DNA of 64,000 nt from UBA1672 sp050633505. Lineage in GTDB: Bacteria > Pseudomonadota > Alphaproteobacteria > Micavibrionales > Micavibrionaceae. The stretch lies in contig JBOEGQ010000009.1 in assembly GCA_050633505.1 (NCBI GenBank), forward strand, positions 1-64,000, read 5' to 3'. Position numbers and translations under genes: made by a program. Under the pieces are notes generated by a model. That model was not told the DNA's origin and made no database searches. It saw only the letters and a program-made list of their open reading frames with translations. Positions 50,302 to 58,884 of the stretch are shown here, piece after piece (position 1 is the first letter of the stretch; every line of letters begins with the position of its first letter).

Positions 50302-51667
50302 CACAATTTATGCTTTGGCAAGTGCGCGCGGGGTTGCAGGGGTCGCGGTTGTTCGTGTTTCCGGTAATCGTGCGTTGGAAGGTTTAAAATCTATTTCAGA
50401 TCGTTCGGCATTTCCGTATCGAAAGGCAATATTATGTAAGCTAAAGAATAAGAATCTGAAACGTCATGTTTCACGTGAAACATCAAATGATCAGGATCAA
50501 ATTCTTGATCATGCACTGGTGTTGGCTTTTGAATCCCCGCATAGCTATACCGGTGAGGATGTTGTTGAATATCACCTTCATGGCGGTATTGCGGTTGTTC
50601 AGGGTGTTCTTGATGCTTTATCGCGTTGCGATGGGCACCGTATGGCAGAGCCGGGTGAATTTACGCGTCGTGCGTTTGAGAATGGAAAAATGGATTTGAC
50701 CGAAGCCGAGGCTGTGGCAGACCTTATTCATGCGGAAACACAACTACAAAAAGAACAAGCCTTGGGGCAGATGGAGGGCGCGCTACGTCATCTTTATGAT
50801 GATATTAGAGAGCGTATCACAAAAATTCTTGCCTATGTTGAGGCAGAGCTTGAGTTCCCGGATGAAGATCTGCCCGTCGATGTTTTAGAGACAATAGGGC
50901 CGCAAATTCAAAAGCTTCTAACAGATATAGGGCAACATTTGAATGATAACCGTAGGGGAGAACGTCTACGCCATGGTATTCGTGTTGCCGTGATTGGTGC
51001 GCCGAATGCGGGAAAGTCCAGTTTGGTAAACGCCTTGACGCAACGTGATATTGCGATTGTGTCTGATATTGCGGGAACAACGCGTGATGTAATTGAAGCG
51101 CATCTTGATATTGCCGGGTATCCGGTAATTTTATCGGATACTGCGGGATTGCGCCCGGATCAAATTGGAGAAGAGGGACAAGACTCAATTGAATCCGAAG
51201 GAATTAAGCGAGCTCTTAAAATAGCTCACGATGCGGATATACGCGTTATTCTTTATGATGGCATGTCTGATCATCTTGACCCATATAGTTTAGAGTTGGA
51301 ACAACAGGCGCACACAATTCCGGTAATGAATAAGGTAGATACATCTATTCAACTAAAGCATCCTAAGAATCCGATATGTATTTCTGTTCATGAAAACAAG
51401 GGGATAAAAGAATTTATCGATCTTTTAACTGAAGAGATAAAAACCTTGATCGGAACGAATGAGGTGCCCGCCTTGACTCGGCAGAGGCATAGGGATGCCT
51501 TAACAGAGGCATGTGATGCGTTAGAGCGTTGTTTAAAAGCACCATTGCCTGAGTTAACAGCAGAGGATTTACGTTTGGCAATTCGCTATATCGGGCGCAT
51601 TACCGGTAAAGTGGATATTGAAGATCTTCTTGATGTTGTATTTCGAGATTTTTGTATCGGGAAATAG
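50294..51667 (+). CDS. mnmE: tRNA modification GTPase MnmE
   Basis: MnmE, with MnmG, adds the cmnm5/nm5 group to U34 of several tRNAs; it also binds GTP and forms a complex with MnmG. The 457-residue protein is full length: the N-terminal THF-binding domain starts IYALASARGVAGVAVVRVSG, the G-domain P-loop is GAPNAGKSS, and the C-terminus is CIGK, the family end. A parS site (50467-50482) sits in a surface loop of the N-terminal domain (residues 58-63, VSRETS). MnmG follows after an unrelated gene. This is the usual mnmE-mnmG-rsmG-parAB order of alphaproteobacteria, here with insertions. Confidence 0.96.
   Translation: MTDTIYALASARGVAGVAVVRVSGNRALEGLKSISDRSAFPYRKAILCKLKNKNLKRHVSRETSNDQDQILDHALVLAFESPHSYTGEDVVEYHLHGGIAVVQGVLDALSRCDGHRMAEPGEFTRRAFENGKMDLTEAEAVADLIHAETQLQKEQALGQMEGALRHLYDDIRERITKILAYVEAELEFPDEDLPVDVLETIGPQIQKLLTDIGQHLNDNRRGERLRHGIRVAVIGAPNAGKSSLVNALTQRDIAIVSDIAGTTRDVIEAHLDIAGYPVILSDTAGLRPDQIGEEGQDSIESEGIKRALKIAHDADIRVILYDGMSDHLDPYSLELEQQAHTIPVMNKVDTSIQLKHPKNPICISVHENKGIKEFIDLLTEEIKTLIGTNEVPALTRQRHRDALTEACDALERCLKAPLPELTAEDLRLAIRYIGRITGKVDIEDLLDVVFRDFCIGK
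50467..50482. other. parS centromere site 2, inside mnmE
   Basis: TGTTTCACGTGAAACA, a perfect parS, lies in frame in mnmE and encodes VSRETS. The loop around it has about ten extra residues compared with typical MnmE. Confidence 0.95.
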
Positions 51668-51687
51668 AGTGTCGACATAACAATAGG

Positions 51688-52620
51688 TTATGCAACTTCG
51701 CTGCGTGCGATATGTGCGTCATTGTCATCATTTGTATTTGTAATTACCGCTATATTTGGCGGGATATCACGGATTTCTTTGAGGTATCGTCTGCAAATGT
51801 CCTGTAAACGGGATTGAGAGGGAATCGGAACTTCAATATCTTCCTGTTGTTTTTGATCTATGGCGATATGTTGGACATCTGATGCGAATTGTTCATATGT
51901 ATTGTGCAAGAATTCATGATTCTGACTGTTATCTAATGCGCGAGCCATTGCGTAAAACTTAACAGGCGTCGCATAGAACTTTTGTCCCTGATGCTCCTCT
52001 GCTTCTTCACCATTTAAGGCTTGAGATTGGGATAGTTTTTCCAGAATTTCCAATCCTTCATTACCGTATTTCTCCGTAAAGTCATGGAGCATACGCACCT
52101 GTTTTAAGAAGGGACGGCAGATATTCTGTAGATCCCGTCGTTCAGGTATAGAAACGCCGATATATTCCTTATCCAGATCCCGGGCAAGATATTTGACATC
52201 TGATTTAAATTGTTTATATGCATTTTTTAGAAATTCGGAGTCTTTATTCGGATCTAAAGCCCGATCCATTGCGTAGAATGTAATGGGAATGGCGTATTTT
52301 AATCCCTTATAGCCTTCTTCTGACTTCCCACCGTTCAGGGTATGTGATTGTGCCAGTCTACCGAGCACTTCAAAGCCTTCCTGACCATATTTCTTAATAA
52401 AATCATTTTGCAATTGTATAACATCGTCATGTTCGGTGAGGGAGGCTCGTTTTGGTGCGCCAAGGTCGGCAAATGCAAGAACGGCATTATTAAATCCGGT
52501 TGCCAGTTCTACGGTATTTTTATAGAGTCTTTTTTGAATAGCGGTATTAAATTCTGCCAGTTCAGACCATGCTTTTGTCAGCATAGTTTCTGCTTTATTA
52601 TTGTCTTCGCCGTTTTCCAT
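51688..52620 (-). CDS. Hypothetical protein with an internal duplication, 310 aa
   Basis: No family recognised. The protein has two clearly homologous halves of about 105 residues (LGRLAQSHTLNGGK ... and LEKLSQSQALNGEE ...), each containing YAIPITFYAMDRALD or YATPVKFYAMARALD, a further FxSDVxxxA motif and a PxRxxLQxIC segment. It is a soluble helical duplicated protein, probably made by internal tandem duplication. It lies in reverse orientation between mnmE and mnmG, where these genes are normally adjacent, so it is a likely insertion. Confidence 0.7.
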   Translation of the reverse strand: MENGEDNNKAETMLTKAWSELAEFNTAIQKRLYKNTVELATGFNNAVLAFADLGAPKRASLTEHDDVIQLQNDFIKKYGQEGFEVLGRLAQSHTLNGGKSEEGYKGLKYAIPITFYAMDRALDPNKDSEFLKNAYKQFKSDVKYLARDLDKEYIGVSIPERRDLQNICRPFLKQVRMLHDFTEKYGNEGLEILEKLSQSQALNGEEAEEHQGQKFYATPVKFYAMARALDNSQNHEFLHNTYEQFASDVQHIAIDQKQQEDIEVPIPSQSRLQDICRRYLKEIRDIPPNIAVITNTNDDNDAHIARSEVA

Positions 52621-52699
52621 TTATCACACCCTTCGCGATCGGTGAAGGATATTAAATCTTTTGTGGAAAAGATTGCAAGAAAAATGTATAAGAACCGCC

Positions 52700-54625
52700 A
52701 TGAGCAAAGATAATATAGATTTTGATGTGATTATTGTCGGTGGAGGCCATGCAGGCTGTGAGGCTGCTGCTGCTGCTGCGCGTAGTGGTGCGCGGGCTGC
52801 GCTATTGACGCATAAGCTGGAAACTATTGGTGTGATGTCCTGCAATCCCGCGATTGGTGGTCTTGGTAAAGGGCACCTGGTGCGTGAGATTGATGCACTT
52901 GATGGTGTGATGGCAAAGGTCATTGATCGTTCCGGTATTCAATTTCGTATGCTTAATGCATCAAAGGGGCCTGCGGTACGCGGGCCAAGGGCGCAAGCGG
53001 ATAGAAAGCTATACCGTGAGGCCATGCAAGATATTCTAGGTAACTATCCGAACTTAAGCTTGGTTGAGGGTGGTGCAGATGATTTAATTTTAGACGAGCA
53101 AGGCGCGATTTGCGGATTAAAGACCCTTGATGGTCAGGAATATAGTTGTCGTGCGGTTGTACTAACGACAGGCACATTTTTGCGTGGGCTTATTCACCGT
53201 GGTGAGGAGACATCACCTGCGGGACGTGTCGGTGAGGCGCCAACAATCGGTTTGGCAGAAACTCTGGAGCGTTTAGACTTCCCTCTTGGCAGGTTGAAGA
53301 CAGGCACGCCTGCACGTTTGGATGGACGGACGATAGACTGGGATATACTTGATGAGCAAAAAGGCGATGCGCAGCCTCTTCCTTTTTCCTATATGAATGA
53401 TGAAATTAATGTGCCGCAAATTCCCTGCTATATCACGCATACGAATGAGGAAACACATCGTATTATCGCGGAAAACTTAACGCGCTCTCCGATGTATTCG
53501 GGGAAAATTAAGTCAACGGGGCCGCGTTATTGTCCGGCTATTGAAGATAAAATTAGTCGCTTTACTGATAAGCCGCGCCATCAGATTTTTCTGGAGCCTG
53601 AAGGCCTCGATGATCATACGGTCTATCCAAACGGAATTTCGACATCATTACCGATTGAGGTACAAGATGCGTTTATTCACTCCATCAAGGGACTTGAAAA
53701 GGTTGAGGTGATTGAGTGGGGTTATGCGATTGAATATGATTATGTTGATCCGCGGGATTTGACGAAAACGCTTGAGTCCAAAAGATTACCGGGATTATTC
53801 CTTGCAGGACAGATTAACGGGACAACCGGTTACGAAGAAGCCGCCGCGCAGGGGCTTATGGCCGGTGTGAATGCGGCAAAGCAGGCGCAGGCAGTTAATG
53901 ATAATGTTTCACGTGAAACCTCTGACACCTTTCTTCTTGACCGTGCGGATGCCTATATTGGTGTACTTATTGACGATTTGACGACAAGAGGTGCGCCTGA
54001 GCCATACCGTATGTTTACATCTCGCGCAGAATATCGTTTGCGTCTGCGTGCGGATAATGCGGATCAGCGCCTGACACAAAAAGGCATTGATGCGGGCTGT
54101 GTTGGTGAAGAGCGCAAGAGACTTTGGCATGAAAAAGCGCAGAAACTGGAGGATGCACGCATTCTTGTGCAGTCTTTACAGGCCACGCCGAATGAGCTTG
54201 AGAATAAGGGTGTACGTGTGAATAAGGATGGCGTACGTCGTTCTGCCGCGGCATTGTTATCGTATCCTGATATTACGTGGGATGGTTTATGCAAACTTTG
54301 GCCTGAACTTACAGATATTACATCTGGCATTCGTGAACAAATTGAAATTGATTCCCTTTATGCCGGTTATATGCAACGCCATGAGGCAGATATTGCGGCT
54401 TTTCGTAAGGATGAGAACTTAATACTGCCTGAGGGGCTAGACTATGCGCAGGTCGGTAGCCTGTCGAACGAAGTACGACATAAGCTTGAGCAGGTCGGGC
54501 CGAAAACATTAGGTGAGGCATCACGTATTCCCGGGGTAACACCTGCGGCGATTGTGGCGCTGTTGCGTCATGTTAAAAAAGGTGGGCATCACGGCTCAAA
54601 ATCTACGAATACCAGTGTGGCATAA
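52700..54625 (+). CDS. mnmG: tRNA uridine-5-carboxymethylaminomethyl modification enzyme MnmG (GidA)
   Basis: The FAD-dependent partner of MnmE in tRNA wobble modification. The 641-residue protein begins at ATG 52700 with DFDVIIVGGGHAGCEAAAAA, the FAD-binding loop; family signatures GFPCNPAIGGLGKGHLV-like (seen as SCNPAIGGLGKGHLV) and GQINGTTGYEEAAAQG follow. The insertion FETSDTF-like around residues 402-407 carries the third parS (53905-53920). rsmG lies four bases after its stop, so the two are co-transcribed, as usual for gidA-gidB. Confidence 0.96.
   Translation: MSKDNIDFDVIIVGGGHAGCEAAAAAARSGARAALLTHKLETIGVMSCNPAIGGLGKGHLVREIDALDGVMAKVIDRSGIQFRMLNASKGPAVRGPRAQADRKLYREAMQDILGNYPNLSLVEGGADDLILDEQGAICGLKTLDGQEYSCRAVVLTTGTFLRGLIHRGEETSPAGRVGEAPTIGLAETLERLDFPLGRLKTGTPARLDGRTIDWDILDEQKGDAQPLPFSYMNDEINVPQIPCYITHTNEETHRIIAENLTRSPMYSGKIKSTGPRYCPAIEDKISRFTDKPRHQIFLEPEGLDDHTVYPNGISTSLPIEVQDAFIHSIKGLEKVEVIEWGYAIEYDYVDPRDLTKTLESKRLPGLFLAGQINGTTGYEEAAAQGLMAGVNAAKQAQAVNDNVSRETSDTFLLDRADAYIGVLIDDLTTRGAPEPYRMFTSRAEYRLRLRADNADQRLTQKGIDAGCVGEERKRLWHEKAQKLEDARILVQSLQATPNELENKGVRVNKDGVRRSAAALLSYPDITWDGLCKLWPELTDITSGIREQIEIDSLYAGYMQRHEADIAAFRKDENLILPEGLDYAQVGSLSNEVRHKLEQVGPKTLGEASRIPGVTPAAIVALLRHVKKGGHHGSKSTNTSVA
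53905..53920. other. parS centromere site 3, inside mnmG
   Basis: TGTTTCACGTGAAACC, one mismatch at the last base from the perfect site, lies in frame in mnmG and encodes VSRETS. The mismatch is in a synonymous third codon position. Confidence 0.85.
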
Positions 54626-54628
54626 ATC

Positions 54629-55267
54629 ATGACAGAGACATTTTATCAGAAAGAAGATTTCCGCCGTTTAATTGATGTATCTGACACGGTGTTTGAAAAT
54701 ATCGTCTCGTATCATGCGTTGTTGCAAAAATGGAATAAGGCAATCAACATTGTTTCACCGAAAACACTTAATCAGGCATGGCACCGACATTTAATTGATA
54801 GTGCGCAAGTCGCGCAATATGTGCCGGATGACACAAATGTTTATGCAGACCTTGGGTGTGGAGGGGGATTTCCGGGATTACTTATCGCAATGATGCGCCC
54901 TGCATTAGAAACACATCTGGTTGAGTCTGATGAACGAAAATGCCAATTCATGCGCAGTGTGGTACGCGAAACATCCCTTAAAAATGTAACAATACACACA
55001 AAGCGCATTGAAGATGCGTATGAGGATCTTACACCGGATTTTGTAACGGCCCGCGCCCTTGCAAGTCTGGAGCAGCTCTTTGATTATTGTTTGCCATGGG
55101 TGCAGAAAAACCCTGCATTGGGGTTTGGTTTTATGAAGGGGATGCGCTCAAGCGAAGAAGTGGAAATTGCAAAAGCGCGGTATAATTTCACACTGCAAAG
55201 CCATGACAGTATCACGGATTCGACTGCGCAGATTTTGATCGTTGAGAAATTACAGACGATTGTTTAA
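54629..55267 (+). CDS. rsmG: 16S rRNA (guanine-N7) methyltransferase RsmG (GidB)
   Basis: Methylates N7 of a conserved guanine in the 16S rRNA helix 18 loop using SAM. The 212-residue protein has LLQKWNKAINIVSPK, the AWHRHLIDSAQVAQY segment and the SAM loop YADLGCGGGFPGLLIA, followed by HLVESDERKCQFM. It lies four bases after mnmG. Normally parA and parB follow; here an alpha/beta hydrolase and a carbonic anhydrase come before parB. Confidence 0.95.
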   Translation: MTETFYQKEDFRRLIDVSDTVFENIVSYHALLQKWNKAINIVSPKTLNQAWHRHLIDSAQVAQYVPDDTNVYADLGCGGGFPGLLIAMMRPALETHLVESDERKCQFMRSVVRETSLKNVTIHTKRIEDAYEDLTPDFVTARALASLEQLFDYCLPWVQKNPALGFGFMKGMRSSEEVEIAKARYNFTLQSHDSITDSTAQILIVEKLQTIV

Positions 55268-55271
55268 ACTT

Positions 55272-56147
55272 ATGCGCATGTCTGGGCGCACATATACAGA
55301 ATTTCAAATTTCAGAAAAATCCATGGATGTTGGTGGGGTCAATATCGCCTACACGGATACGGGGCCGCAAGATGGTCGTGTATTGCTGTGTGTGCATGGG
55401 CTCTTATCCAATGGGCGTGACTATGACTTTCTGGCGCGGCATATGGCAAGCCGTGGTTATCGGGTTTTATCTGTGGATTTACCCGGACGCGGGAGGAGTG
55501 ATCAGCTTTCTTCTTCTGATCTATATATCTTGCCTACTTATATTCCCTATATCTTATCTGTTATTGCAGCAGAAATCGGGACAAAGCCGTTTGATTGGCT
55601 TGGCGTATCATTGGGTGGTATGATTGCAATGGCATGCCATGCGATGGATGGGATAAATCTGGAGCGCATAATTCTTGTCGATATTGGCGCCGAAATTTCG
55701 GCACAGGCCTTAGACCGTATTGCAAAATTTGCGAAACTGCCGATCGAATTCACAAACAAAGAAGATGCCGTTGCTTTTTTGAAAATGCGTTGTGCATCAT
55801 GGGGCATTACAGATGAAGCAATCTGGGATCATCTCATCACATATAATCTGGTGGAACGGTATGACGGGCGTTATTGCCTGCATTATGATTCCGCCATTGG
55901 GGTGGCGATTAATGATACAAACGAGACGGTTGTGCTTTGGGATTCATGGGGACAAATAAAGCAGCATGTTTTACTAATTCGTGGTGAAGAATCAGATTTG
56001 CTGCCGACAGTAGTCGCACAAAAAATGATTGAGTCTTATCAAGGTAAATCAATCAAAGAAATTGTGTTTGAAGGATGCGGGCACGTTCCTAATTTGATGC
56101 AAACAGATCATATTGAGGTCGTGGCCGCATGGCTTTGTGATGGATAG
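55272..56147 (+). CDS. Alpha/beta-hydrolase fold protein
   Basis: A 291-residue hydrolase with the fold order: oxyanion motif VHGLLSNGRDYDF, then the nucleophile elbow LGVSLGGMIA (Gly-x-Ser-x-Gly, Ser about residue 111), and the late catalytic Asp and His, the latter in VFEGCGHVPNLMQ. It could be an esterase, lipase-like enzyme or dienelactone hydrolase; the substrate is not visible. I use ATG 55272 just after rsmG (stop 55267); a TTG start inside rsmG is also possible. It occupies the place where parA normally stands. Confidence 0.85.
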   Translation: MRMSGRTYTEFQISEKSMDVGGVNIAYTDTGPQDGRVLLCVHGLLSNGRDYDFLARHMASRGYRVLSVDLPGRGRSDQLSSSDLYILPTYIPYILSVIAAEIGTKPFDWLGVSLGGMIAMACHAMDGINLERIILVDIGAEISAQALDRIAKFAKLPIEFTNKEDAVAFLKMRCASWGITDEAIWDHLITYNLVERYDGRYCLHYDSAIGVAINDTNETVVLWDSWGQIKQHVLLIRGEESDLLPTVVAQKMIESYQGKSIKEIVFEGCGHVPNLMQTDHIEVVAAWLCDG

Positions 56148-56154
56148 GGGCTTA

Positions 56155-56793
56155 TTATTCAACTGGTAGGAATCTACTTGTCTCTCTGTCTAATGCGTAA
56201 AGCTGTGCTTCTCTGATGTCGAAATACGCACCGTGAAGTTGGAGATTTCCATTCTTGATCGCTTGCACAACAAAGGGGAAGCTCTTTAAGTTTTCCAATG
56301 AAACTTTAATGGCGGCGCGCTCTACCCGATGCGCGATATCTTCTTTTGCGATATTGGGTGTTTCATGCATGATACGTGCGGCGCAACTTCCCAGAATCGA
56401 AGTCCATTTTGGAATGAATTCTCCGGCAACATTTTTGCCGTCCACTTGATCGCAACATGCCTTGACGCCTCCGCAATAGCTATGCCCAAGTATTACGATA
56501 TGTTCAACATGCAGGCCTGTCACCGCAAATTCAAGGGCGGCGCTTGTACTGTGATGTTGGTCATCCGGTTCATAAGGCGGAACAAGGTTCGCAACATTAC
56601 GCACAACAAAAAGATCCCCCGGTTTTGTGTTGAAAATCAGATCCGGATTTACACGTGAATCACAACATCCAATCACCATAATTTTTGGGCTTTGCCCATG
56701 TTCGGCAAGGTTGCGAAAGTGCTCTTGTTCTATGGGAAGATCGTTTTGTAGAAAGGATTTATAGCCGCTTACCAGATTTTGAAGATTTCGCAT
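56155..56793 (-). CDS. Beta-class carbonic anhydrase
   Basis: Interconverts CO2 and bicarbonate using zinc. The 212-residue protein has the beta-class zinc ligands: Cys in GCCDSRVNPDL, the Asp-Arg pair beside it, and His and Cys in LGHSYCGGVKACCD at about residues 100-113. The start ATG 56791-56793 gives a normal length. It lies in reverse orientation between the hydrolase gene and parB, so it interrupts the usual rsmG-parA-parB run. Bicarbonate supply to carboxylases is the likely role. Confidence 0.92.
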   Translation of the reverse strand: MRNLQNLVSGYKSFLQNDLPIEQEHFRNLAEHGQSPKIMVIGCCDSRVNPDLIFNTKPGDLFVVRNVANLVPPYEPDDQHHSTSAALEFAVTGLHVEHIVILGHSYCGGVKACCDQVDGKNVAGEFIPKWTSILGSCAARIMHETPNIAKEDIAHRVERAAIKVSLENLKSFPFVVQAIKNGNLQLHGAYFDIREAQLYALDRETSRFLPVE

Positions 56794-56952
56794 TTTTATT
56801 ATACTCCATTTTATATAGTGCCCCCGATGATAAAAGGTTTAGAATGACCTGTCATTTATTTCCGAGAATATTTTTCAAAGATGCCCGTTGGCGGTCTTTC
56901 TATTTGTGTGGTAATAAAGGGAAAGAATCATCATGAAAAACAGGAAAGAGCA

Positions 56953-58023
56953 ATGAGCGTGGAAGAAGAAACAGGCGGTCTTGGTTTGGGATTAAATGCA
57001 TTATTCGGTGAGGATGATGACAATCCGATTGCGGAACTTGAACGACAAATTCAAGAGGAAATCGCCGAAGAAGACGCGCAGGAAGATGCCGTTAACTTTT
57101 CCGCACTTATGGATGAAGACATTGATTCTTCGAACGATGATGTTGCGGCAGACGCGCCCGCACCTGTTGTTTCGGATGATGGTGGTAATAAGGTGGGGCG
57201 CACGCGTCATATGATTCCGATTGAACGTTTATACCCAAGTAAGTTTCAGCCGCGCCGTATCTTCTCTGAAGACAGTATTAATGAACTTGCCGGTTCCATT
57301 GCGCAATATGGTGTTTTGCAACCTCTTTTGGTGCGGGAAGACCCGACCAATCCCGATCATTATGAGATTATCGCGGGGGAGAGACGCTGGCGCGCATCCC
57401 AGAAGGCACAAATCCATGAACTGCCCGTGGTCTTGTTGGAGTTGGAAGAGCTGGAAGCGTTTAAAATCGCGCTTATCGAAAACCTACAACGTGAAGATCT
57501 TGACCCGATTGATGAGGCATGGGGTTATAAGAAATTATTGGAGGAATACGACCAAACGCAGGAACAATTGGCCTCTGCTGTTGGGAAAAGCCGTCCGCAT
57601 ATTACAAATATGATCCGCCTTTTGGGCTTGCCTGAAGATGTACAGGCACATCTGGGAACAGGTGATTTGTCAATGGGGCATGCACGTGCATTAATCAATG
57701 CGAAGGACCCTTCCGTTCTTGCCACACAGGTGGTGAAAAAGGGATTGAGTGTCCGTCAAACTGAAAGTCTTGTGAAAAAGGAAAAAACCGGTAAGTCCGG
57801 TTCGTCTAAACCAAAAGGCGCAAGTCAAAGTACGACCCCTGCGAAAAGTGCAGATACGATTGCATTGGAAAATGATATTAGTAATGCGCTTGGCATGAAT
57901 GTGACGATTGACAGCACAGATGGTAAAACCGGTAAATTGAGTGTCGAATTCAAATCGTTGGATCAACTGGATGAAGTTTTGCATCGTCTTGCACATTATC
58001 CCGGTGCACGTTTGAACGGTTAA
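56953..58023 (+). CDS. parB: Chromosome-partitioning protein ParB
   Basis: A CTP-dependent DNA clamp that loads at parS sites, spreads and recruits SMC. The 356-residue protein has the CTPase domain with GERRWRAS (142-149), the helix-turn-helix TQEQLASAVGKSRPHITNMI (about 201-220), and the C-terminal dimer domain. The N-terminal ParA-contact motif reads GGLGLGLNALFG: residue 12 is Leu where Arg or Lys normally stimulates ParA. An acidic linker of about 65 residues follows. parA is not adjacent, although it normally is. The start ATG 56953 follows AGGAAAGAG. Three parS sites lie 3-9 kb away. Confidence 0.96.
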   Translation: MSVEEETGGLGLGLNALFGEDDDNPIAELERQIQEEIAEEDAQEDAVNFSALMDEDIDSSNDDVAADAPAPVVSDDGGNKVGRTRHMIPIERLYPSKFQPRRIFSEDSINELAGSIAQYGVLQPLLVREDPTNPDHYEIIAGERRWRASQKAQIHELPVVLLELEELEAFKIALIENLQREDLDPIDEAWGYKKLLEEYDQTQEQLASAVGKSRPHITNMIRLLGLPEDVQAHLGTGDLSMGHARALINAKDPSVLATQVVKKGLSVRQTESLVKKEKTGKSGSSKPKGASQSTTPAKSADTIALENDISNALGMNVTIDSTDGKTGKLSVEFKSLDQLDEVLHRLAHYPGARLNG

Positions 58024-58160
58024 CCTTGCGCTTATGTCTTTGCGGTGCATTTGTTACTTTTCCGGCCGTAGCGGATGAGCGTGAACCTGATTTTCCTTTA
58101 CTTCCTTTTTTCAAATGTGATACCACTCCCCTCAACTGGAAAATAAAAGGACAATTTGTC

Positions 58161-58460
58161 ATGGCAAAGGATAAGACAACAAAAGTTATTGTCGGTGATT
58201 TTGAAGGTGCAACGGTTGCGGTTGGTAATTGGGTTGGTACATCTGTAGATCTGAATGACATGACAGATGGCATGCATGAGCTCAAATATCGTGGTGATAC
58301 ATACCAGTTTGTGGATGCGAAAACACTGTCACCTGAGACGATAGAGGATCTTAGTCAGAATCCGGACACGTTTGTCTTTGGTGGCGATCTTCACAATGTC
58401 TTGATTGAAGTGACAAGCGGCGGTATCCGCGCGGAGCATATTCCCGCACTTGAATCCTAA
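58161..58460 (+). CDS. Hypothetical protein, 99 aa
   Basis: No family recognised. I start at ATG 58161 (MAKDKTTKVIVGDFEG), with AAAGGA about nine bases upstream; a longer frame from TTG 58026 adds a signal-like stretch but no good start site. The protein is acidic and beta-rich, repeating short GD/VE segments (VIVGDFEGATVAVG, DTFVFGGDLHNVLIEV), perhaps a small beta-barrel or sandwich. It lies 137 bases after parB and could be the last gene of that transcript. Confidence 0.55.
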   Translation: MAKDKTTKVIVGDFEGATVAVGNWVGTSVDLNDMTDGMHELKYRGDTYQFVDAKTLSPETIEDLSQNPDTFVFGGDLHNVLIEVTSGGIRAEHIPALES

Positions 58461-58466
58461 GCTGTA

Positions 58467-58814
58467 TTATTTTCGGCGGCTGGCTTTTTCATCATGGCCC
58501 GATGTACCAAAACGGCCTTCGAGAATCTCAAAAACATCACCGGGGGGGACATCATGGTGCGATAACATCACCATGATATGGAACAGTAAGTCTGCCGCTT
58601 CACTACGGATATTTTTTTGCGTGTTTTCATCGGCGCGGTCATGGTGAATGTGGAAGGCTTCATCGATAAATTCTTGCGCCTCTTCCAAGATTTTTTCCGC
58701 GATCTTGGGGGAACCTTTCTCATACAGGCTGGCCACATATGACGTCTCGCCATCTGTGTTTTTGCGTGCTTGCAGGATATCGTAGAGCTTATTCAGGATA
58801 TGTTCTTGTGTCAT
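58467..58814 (-). CDS. hisE: Phosphoribosyl-ATP pyrophosphatase
   Basis: Second step of histidine synthesis: hydrolyses phosphoribosyl-ATP to phosphoribosyl-AMP. The 115-residue protein has the MazG-like pattern EEAQEFIDEAF and RSEAADLLFHIMVMLSHHD with metal-binding Glu and Asp, and starts around LNKLYDILQARKN. I use ATG 58812-58814; a longer frame upstream runs into the region of the neighbouring gene. It converges with the gene at 58161. hisF is 1.2 kb away on the same strand with another gene between. Confidence 0.92.
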   Translation of the reverse strand: MTQEHILNKLYDILQARKNTDGETSYVASLYEKGSPKIAEKILEEAQEFIDEAFHIHHDRADENTQKNIRSEAADLLFHIMVMLSHHDVPPGDVFEILEGRFGTSGHDEKASRRK

Positions 58815-58884
58815 TTGCAATTTTTTAATATTGGTTCTGGTAAAATATAAGTTCTTCATCAATGAACTTTGATTGAATAGTAGT

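Noticed and set aside
58026..58160. Signal-like N-terminal extension of the protein at 58161
   Set aside because: It begins at TTG immediately after the parB stop with no good ribosome site, whereas ATG 58161 has AAAGGA upstream. It remains possible.
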